A stretch of DNA of 10,260 nt from Sphingomonadaceae bacterium. Its GTDB lineage: Bacteria > Pseudomonadota > Alphaproteobacteria > Sphingomonadales > Sphingomonadaceae. The DNA lies in contig JAGREF010000283.1 in NCBI GenBank assembly GCA_020446665.1, positions 1 to 10,260 of the forward strand. The letters are read 5' to 3'. The translations under genes were made by a program, and so were the position numbers. Shown here one piece after another: positions 6,494 through 10,260 of this stretch (its first letter is position 1; each line of letters starts with the position of its first letter). The notes below the pieces were generated by a model. The model saw only the letters and a list, made by a program, of their open reading frames with translations, ran no database searches and had not been told where the DNA came from.

Positions 6494-7876
6494 ATGGCAC
6501 GCGAACGCTCACCTGGAATCAAGTTACTCTTCGCCGTGCTGATTGGCGGCGCGCTGCTTATCCCGCTGCTGGCGGTCTATGCGCTGGTCTATGACCGGCA
6601 GCATCAGGCGCGCGTGGCGCAGGATTCCATCACTGTGGGCTGGGGCGGTGCGCAGGTCGTGTCCGGCCCTGTGTTGGTGATCCCCTATCGCGCGGAACGC
6701 GTCACGTCGGAGCAGGTCGATGGCAAGACCGTGACCCGCACCGTGGTGGAGCGCGACGAATTGTTCCTTTCGCCTGAAAGTCAGCAGGTTACGACCGAGA
6801 TTGATCCTGATGTGAAGGAACGGTCGATCTACAAGACCGTGATCTATCTCGCCAAACTGGGCGGCACGGCAAAATTCGTGCTCCCGCCTGATCTTGAACG
6901 GTTCGGCGTCAAGCGCGAGCAATTGCTGCTGAATGAAGCAGAATTCCGCTTTGGCGCATCGGATTCGCGCGGGCTGCAGACCGATACGAAGGTTTCGGTC
7001 AACGGCACTGCCTTGCCGCTCAAGCCGGGCAATGGCGTGGCCTCCAGCAATGGATCGGGCTTTTTCGGCTATTTCGAATGGACCGATGGTGAGCCGTTGG
7101 ACGTTGTCTGGTCTTATTCGCTGCGTGGCAGCCGCTCGCTTACCCTGGTCCCGCGTGGTGGCAGCACGGAATGGAAAGCCAGCTCCAGCTGGCCGCATCC
7201 CAGCTTTGAAGGGGATTTCCTGCCCGAACATGAAACCGGCGCGCAAGGCTTTGCCGCCACCTGGTCTGTTACCAATCTTGCCCTGGGTCAGGCGTTGGTG
7301 CTGGATGATGATCCCGGCGCGCCCAATGTCTCAGAGCCTGATGGGCGCAGCGTCATTTATGCAGAACCGGTCGGTACCGGCCAGTCCATGGCGGCGACGA
7401 TCCGGCTGGTCGATCCGGTCGATGTATATAGCCGGGTGGATCGCTCGGTAAAATATGGCTTCCTGTTTATCGGCTTCACTTTCCTTGCATTCCTGATGTT
7501 CGACATTGTCGGCGGCGCGCGGGTTGCAGCGGCGGAATATCTGCTGAGCGGGGCCGGGCTGGTGCTGTTCTTCGTGATGCTGCTCGCCTTCTCCGAAGTG
7601 ATCGGCTTCACGCTCGCCTATCTCGTCGCCAGCGGCGCAATTATCGGGCTGCTCACTGCCTATAGCGCGGCGGTGCTAGGCAGCTGGAAACGGGCGCGAT
7701 TTATCGGGGCCTTGCTGCTGGGGCTGTACGGATTGCTCTATGTCCTGCTCAGCCTTGAAGCATGGTCGCTGATGATCGGTTCTGTCCTGCTGTTCTTTGC
7801 CCTTGCCGGGGTGATGTATGCCACGCGCCAGATCGACTGGTCGAGCGTGGGCCGCAGCGACACCGTAGACGCCTGA
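6494..7876 (+). CDS. creD: CreD-family inner-membrane protein
   Basis: CreD is an inner-membrane protein of unclear biochemistry. Its expression is controlled by CreBC-type systems in enterobacteria, and it is linked to beta-lactam response and envelope integrity in several proteobacteria. The 460-residue length is typical. One membrane segment lies near the N-terminus (about residues 10-32). A large soluble beta-rich region follows (about 35-315), presumably periplasmic, and the C-terminus holds a cluster of five or so membrane helices from about residue 319 to 445. The family-typical stretch YSRVDRSVKYGFLFIGFTF marks entry into that cluster. GGGAGGA (6483-6489) lies 4 bases before the ATG. 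It follows the BlaI/M56 pair by 160 bases with a hairpin between, suggesting functional linkage but perhaps partly separate expression. No BlaI-type TACA-N2-TGTA site is seen directly in front of it. Confidence 0.93.
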   Translation: MARERSPGIKLLFAVLIGGALLIPLLAVYALVYDRQHQARVAQDSITVGWGGAQVVSGPVLVIPYRAERVTSEQVDGKTVTRTVVERDELFLSPESQQVTTEIDPDVKERSIYKTVIYLAKLGGTAKFVLPPDLERFGVKREQLLLNEAEFRFGASDSRGLQTDTKVSVNGTALPLKPGNGVASSNGSGFFGYFEWTDGEPLDVVWSYSLRGSRSLTLVPRGGSTEWKASSSWPHPSFEGDFLPEHETGAQGFAATWSVTNLALGQALVLDDDPGAPNVSEPDGRSVIYAEPVGTGQSMAATIRLVDPVDVYSRVDRSVKYGFLFIGFTFLAFLMFDIVGGARVAAAEYLLSGAGLVLFFVMLLAFSEVIGFTLAYLVASGAIIGLLTAYSAAVLGSWKRARFIGALLLGLYGLLYVLLSLEAWSLMIGSVLLFFALAGVMYATRQIDWSSVGRSDTVDA

Positions 7877-7887
7877 CACATGACAGG

Positions 7888-7919
7888 CCGGCCCTTTCCT
7901 GATTGCAGGGAAGGGCCGG
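7888..7919 (+). terminator. Terminator-like hairpin after creD
   Basis: CCGGCCCTTTCC pairs with GGGAAGGGCCGG (12 pairs, one of them G-U) around an 8-base loop, starting 11 bases after the creD stop. Only a short T-containing stretch (TTCCATCC) follows, so it is a strong stem with a weak U tract. It separates creD from the sulfur-transport genes. Confidence 0.7.
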
Positions 7920-7943
7920 TTCCATCCATGCGAAAGCGCTACT

Positions 7944-8000
7944 TTAGCTGCTGCTAAACTTCACCTTCATATGGTGAAACCAAAGCTGTCTTTTGCTTTG
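7944..8000 (+). promoter_or_regulatory. Three back-to-back inverted repeats in the leader of the sulfur-transport genes
   Basis: Three perfect 6-base inverted repeats follow each other with one base between: TTTAGC-N4-GCTAAA (7944-7959), TTCACC-N7-GGTGAA (7961-7979) and CAAAGC-N8-GCTTTG (7981-8000). They lie 53-109 bases before the ATG at 8053. They could be operators, or three tandem hairpins in a 5' leader RNA. No convincing -35/-10 pair could be fixed, so the two options cannot be separated from sequence alone. Confidence 0.45.
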
Positions 8001-8052
8001 CCGCAGATCGCCTAGCTGGGAGCTGTAACTATCCCGGTTGAGGCGATTTGTG

Positions 8053-8496
8053 ATGTTTGAACCCTTTATCCTCCCCCTGTTCGGCGGTGTCTTGATCGGC
8101 CTTGCCGCGGGCGGGCTTTATCTGTTTGCAGGCGAGATTGCCGGCATAACCGGGATCGCCCGGATCGCGATGGTGGGGTCAAAGCGCAGTTCCTACACCG
8201 GGTGGAGCCAGCGCAGCTGGGCTGTGGCCTTCATCGCCGGTTTGCTGGTTGCCGGGCTGGGTGCCGTGTTGTGGGCCGGGCCAGAGGTGACTGCCGGGAT
8301 TGAAGCGGTTGCGCCAGGGATGCTGCTGGTTGCAGGCTTGCTGGTCGGCATTGGCACTGATCTCGGCAATGGCTGCACCAGCGGGCATGGCGTTTGCGGC
8401 TTGTCGCGTTTTTCCCCGCGCAGTCTGGCAGCGGTTGCCACATTCATGTTCGCCGCTGGCCTGACAGTCTTCATCACCCGCCACGGAGGCTTCTGA
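8053..8496 (+). CDS. YeeE/YedE-type sulfur transport protein, first half of a split pair
   Basis: This family includes the thiosulfate importer TsuA/YeeE and the small paired PmpA/PmpB-type proteins linked to sulfur-compound uptake. The 147-residue product is nearly all membrane helix: about residues 5-24, 56-76, 85-105 and 123-140. It carries the family signature GNGCTSGHGVCGLSRFSPRS, in which conserved cysteines are thought to relay the sulfur compound through the membrane. Start 8053 is chosen because GAGG (8040-8043) lies 9 bases upstream and the helix pattern begins at once; TTG at 8038 in the same frame has no such support. Its TGA overlaps the next ATG by one base, so the pair is translationally coupled and probably forms one transporter. 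Unlike many such pairs, no ArsR-type (BigR-like) regulator is adjacent here. Confidence 0.9.
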   Translation: MFEPFILPLFGGVLIGLAAGGLYLFAGEIAGITGIARIAMVGSKRSSYTGWSQRSWAVAFIAGLLVAGLGAVLWAGPEVTAGIEAVAPGMLLVAGLLVGIGTDLGNGCTSGHGVCGLSRFSPRSLAAVATFMFAAGLTVFITRHGGF

Positions 8497-8963
8497 TGCG
8501 CGCTTTTGCTTCATTTATCGCTGGCCTCGTTTTCGGCCTTGGCCTCGTCATTTCCGGCATGACCAGCCCGGACAAAGTGTTCGGTTTCCTCGACATAGCC
8601 GGCCAATGGGACCCGAGCCTTGCATTCGTAATGGGTGGGGCTGTCATGACGGCGACCCCGATCTTCTGGCTTGCCCGTCGCCGCGCGACACCGCTTGTGT
8701 CGGCAAGCTTTGACACGCCGCCAAAGACGCCGGTGGATCGCCGCCTTCTGGGTGGTGCTGTGCTGTTTGGGATCGGTTGGGGGCTGTCCGGCATTTGCCC
8801 GGGCCCGGCACTGGTCAATGTGGCGATCACGCCGCTGGCAATTGGCGGTTTCGTGATTGCGATGGTGGTCGGGATCGTGTTCTCGTCACGCGTGCTGCGG
8901 CCCCTGCTCGATGCACGGCAGACGCAGCAAGACCTGCCGGACCTGGCGATCCCGGCGGAATAA
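8496..8963 (+). CDS. YeeE/YedE-related sulfur transport protein, second half of the pair
   Basis: This 155-residue membrane protein is the partner of the preceding gene; proteins of this type are often annotated as DUF6691 or PmpB-like. Membrane helices are visible at about residues 5-22, 42-60, 83-100 and 109-128. The conserved core GIGWGLSGICPGPALVN contains Cys98, matching the second conserved cysteine-bearing motif in full-length YeeE-type proteins. The C-terminal 20 or so residues are polar and probably cytoplasmic. ATG 8496 has GGAGG (8485-8489) six bases upstream and lies in a TGATG junction with the first gene. The frame stays open upstream to 8394, but that would give an unrelated polar N-terminus and lacks a ribosome site. 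Transport of thiosulfate or a related sulfur species is inferred from the family. Confidence 0.88.
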   Translation: MRAFASFIAGLVFGLGLVISGMTSPDKVFGFLDIAGQWDPSLAFVMGGAVMTATPIFWLARRRATPLVSASFDTPPKTPVDRRLLGGAVLFGIGWGLSGICPGPALVNVAITPLAIGGFVIAMVVGIVFSSRVLRPLLDARQTQQDLPDLAIPAE

Positions 8964-8968
8964 GTTGC

Positions 8969-9000
8969 AAGCTGGCCCTTGCCCCAAGGGGCCGGGGCTT
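8969..9000. terminator. Hairpin between convergent genes, possible bidirectional terminator
   Basis: AAGC (8969-8972) pairs with GCTT (8997-9000), enclosing GGCCCTT and AAGGGGCC around a C-rich loop, with one bulge and a small internal loop. It lies right after the sulfur-transport pair and overlaps the pilin stop codon. The arrangement fits a shared terminator of two convergent transcripts, but neither side has a strong T run. Confidence 0.4.
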
Positions 9001-9175
9001 ACTTGTTGCCTTTGTTGGCGTTGGTGACTTCCTGGTTCACAGTGTCCCAATTGGACGTGACTTCATTGCCCAGCGAAACATAGCCGCCAATCGCGGCAAT
9101 GGAGATAACCATCGCGATCACCGCATATTCCACGCCGGTACCGCCGACCATGTCATTCCAGATCTTCTTCAGCAT
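8999..9175 (-). CDS. Flp/Tad-type (type IVb) pilin, orphan gene
   Basis: The minus strand encodes a 58-residue protein starting MLKKIWNDMVGGTGVEYAVI. It matches the Flp pilin pattern. A short basic leader is followed by a prepilin-peptidase site of the G/XXXXEY type (cut expected after Gly11, with Glu16-Tyr17). One hydrophobic helix follows (about residues 18-35), then a short polar tail ending in GNK. Such pilins assemble into adhesive Tad pili after cleavage by a TadV/CpaA-type peptidase. None of the assembly genes (cpaA, tadABC, rcpC or similar) is in this window, so it is either an isolated extra pilin or the product is used by a tad locus elsewhere. AGG three bases before the ATG, preceded by a G run, is the only ribosome site. 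A TATAAT box lies about 75 bases upstream. Confidence 0.85.
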   Translation of the reverse strand: MLKKIWNDMVGGTGVEYAVIAMVISIAAIGGYVSLGNEVTSNWDTVNQEVTNANKGNK

Positions 9176-9245
9176 CACCTGCCCCCAATGCGTCTTTCAC
9201 TGAGGGCATAGCAGGACAGGGTTAGCGCGACGTTAAGCTTACTAT

Positions 9246-9261
9246 TCTGATTATATTCAGA
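9246..9261 (-). promoter_or_regulatory. Possible -10 box inside a dyad upstream of the Flp pilin gene
   Basis: On the minus strand a perfect TATAAT (9255 to 9250) lies inside TCTGA-N6-TCAGA (9246-9261), about 75 bases before the pilin ATG. No good -35 box is found at 16-18 bases, so an activator or an alternative sigma factor would be needed if this is a promoter. A repressor on the dyad would block it. Confidence 0.3.
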
Positions 9262-9269
9262 CTTCAGGG

Positions 9270-9881
9270 TCAGGCCCCCTTAATCGCAGTAACGAGCGAA
9301 TAATGGTTCATTCCGCTGCGCACGGACTGGACGTCGGTAAAGCCCGCGCCTTCCAGGATCAGGCGCAATTCCTCGAAAGTATATTGCTTGCCCAGCGTGC
9401 CGAGCAGCATCAGCAGGCTGAAGGCGGCCGGGATCCACGGCCCGCAGCCATCATCATCCATCAGCATTTCGTGCAGGGTGATGGTTCCGCCGCTGGGCAG
9501 GGCGGCGAAGCTCTTCTGAGCGAGCACGCTGTTGGTCTCCTCTGGCCAGTCGTGGAAGACATTGGAGAAGAAATGCGCGTCCGGCCCGGTTGGCCAGTCC
9601 TGTTCGAACATGTTGACGCCAGCCGTATCGACCTGCGCGGCCATGCCTGCCCGGTCGACATAGCTTTGCGCAGCGCGCGCCATGGCGGGCAGATCCATCA
9701 CGGTCGCTTTCAGCTCTGGCCATTTGCGCGCAATTTCATTCGCGAACACACCTGATCTGCCGCCCACATCCATCAGGTGGCGGATCTGGCCGAAAATCGG
9801 ATGCCGCGCCGCGCTGCGGGCCGGGGCGACCGAATGGGCATGCATGAAACGGGCAATATGTTGCGCCGCTTCATCTGACAT
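9270..9881 (-). pseudogene. SAM-dependent O-methyltransferase (COMT-like), N-terminally truncated
   Basis: The 203-residue frame is the catalytic half of a class I methyltransferase of the plant-COMT / acetylserotonin O-methyltransferase type (Methyltransf_2). Visible are SAM motif I LMDVGGRSG (about residues 36-44), the acidic strand end TVMDLP (about 60-65), and NVFHDWPEE with the His that is the catalytic base in COMT. The C-terminus GMNHYSLVTAIKG is intact. Family members usually have 330-370 residues; the N-terminal winged-helix dimerisation domain is missing. The reading frame upstream of ATG 9881 meets a stop at 9924-9926 after 14 codons, and no ribosome site is present. The first codon abuts a fragment of another gene on the opposite strand, so this is probably a deletion remnant. 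A free-standing short methyltransferase is possible but less likely. Confidence 0.6.
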
Positions 9882-9883
9882 AG

Positions 9884-10051
9884 TGGTATTTTTCCGGCAT
9901 GGACCGCGACGACGTACTGTTTTTCAAATTCTGTGACAGCGACACGTCGCGCACCTGGCGGTGCCCACACACCGCCTTTGTTGATAGCTCGATGGAAGGG
10001 GCGCATATCCGTTCCAGCATCGAAGTGCGCTCCGTCGCATTCTGGGAGTAG
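9884..10051 (+). pseudogene. C-terminal remnant of a CmcJ/NvfI (AsaB-like) family oxidoreductase
   Basis: The plus-strand frame from 9884 to TAG 10049-10051 reads WYFSGMDRDDVLFFKFCDSD, then RTWRCPHTAFVD and finally SIEVRSVAFWE. This resembles the C-terminus of CmcJ/NvfI/AsaB-type proteins, whose tails typically contain a WYY..M..DE..LFK..DSD segment, a PHTAF.DP segment and a final RESIEVR segment before the last strand. Those proteins are around 250-300 residues; about 55 remain. In-frame stops at 9881-9883 and 9845-9847 interrupt the frame upstream, the N-terminal part is absent, and ATG 9899 has no ribosome site. The family match is from memory of the motif pattern, not from a search. Confidence 0.55.
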
Positions 10052-10130
10052 CGTTTCACGCTTGTCACTTGACTTCTCACCTGTGCTGGCCAGACTTTCG
10101 GCTGGATGAAGTGAAAATCGAGGGATGTGC

Positions 10131-10260
10131 ATGAACTGGCGTGGAATGCAGGCAGGATTAGTGGCCGCCGGATTGCTGGCGGGCAGCGCAATTGGCTTGT
10201 CGGCAGTGCTGCCCGAACCTGCGCACGCGCAGGCGACGTCCTATGCCGGTTATGAAGAGG
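10131..10260 (+). CDS. Start of a secreted protein of unknown function, cut by window edge
   Basis: Forty-three codons are visible before the right edge. They encode a signal peptide: MNWRGMQ, a hydrophobic core through about residue 26, then EPAHA before QA (predicted cut after Ala33). About ten mature residues remain (QATSYAGYEE), too few to name a family. GAGGGA (10120-10125) lies 5 bases before ATG 10131. An in-frame ATG at 10125 would overlap that site and is less likely. TTGACT at 10069-10074 is a possible -35 box, but no good -10 box is seen at the right distance. Confidence 0.7.
   Translation, partial: MNWRGMQAGLVAAGLLAGSAIGLSAVLPEPAHAQATSYAGYEE

Noticed and set aside
8038..8052. TTG start at 8038 for the first sulfur-transport gene
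   Set aside because: ATG 8053 in the same frame has GAGG nine bases upstream and begins the hydrophobic N-terminus directly.
8394..8495. Upstream extension of the second sulfur-transport gene to an ATG at 8394
   Set aside because: The extension overlaps the first gene, encodes unrelated polar residues and has no ribosome site, while ATG 8496 has GGAGG at good spacing.
9773..10132. A 119-codon minus-strand frame spanning the methyltransferase start
   Set aside because: It is out of frame with the methyltransferase and antisense to the oxidoreductase remnant; no domain is visible, and it does not restore the missing N-terminal domain.

Overview
The window is GC-rich and reads as chromosomal DNA of an alphaproteobacterium, most likely Sphingomonadales (Erythrobacteraceae or a relative). 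That placement rests on gene content and protein style (M56 peptidase with an Ala/Pro-rich linker, CreD, paired small YeeE-type sulfur transporters, orphan Flp pilin, COMT-like methyltransferase); no search was run. No tRNA, rRNA, IS element or CRISPR array was seen.

Left part (1-4276). The 5' half of a secreted trypsin-like serine protease runs off the left edge on the minus strand. It diverges from a full-length Ada protein (alkylation-damage sensor and repair), which is followed by a small secreted protein of unknown function. Converging on that gene, with 3 bases between, is a minus-strand pair: an FMN-dependent alpha-hydroxy-acid oxidase and, 19 bases downstream, an exported cyclophilin-type peptidyl-prolyl isomerase.

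Centre (4277-7919). This is an envelope-stress or beta-lactam-response type cluster. A BlaI/MecI-family repressor overlaps by 4 bases an M56 (BlaR1-like) membrane metallopeptidase, and a CreD-family inner-membrane protein follows. Two BlaI-type dyads, 21 bases apart, lie in front of the repressor. The BlaR1-like protein has no penicillin-binding sensor; it ends in an uncharacterised charged domain behind an Ala/Pro linker. A strong internal ribosome binding site and start codon could also produce that domain alone, with its own signal sequence. A hairpin separates the peptidase gene from creD, and a terminator-like hairpin follows creD.

Right part (7920-10260). Two coupled YeeE/YedE-type genes (sulfur-compound transport) have a leader holding three back-to-back inverted repeats. 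An orphan 58-residue Flp/Tad pilin gene converges on them. Then comes a COMT-like methyltransferase lacking its N-terminal domain. Directly abutting its first codon, on the opposite strand, is a C-terminal fragment resembling the CmcJ/NvfI oxidoreductase family. The simplest reading is one deletion that removed the 5' parts and shared promoter of two divergent genes. The window ends in the first 43 codons of a plus-strand secreted protein.
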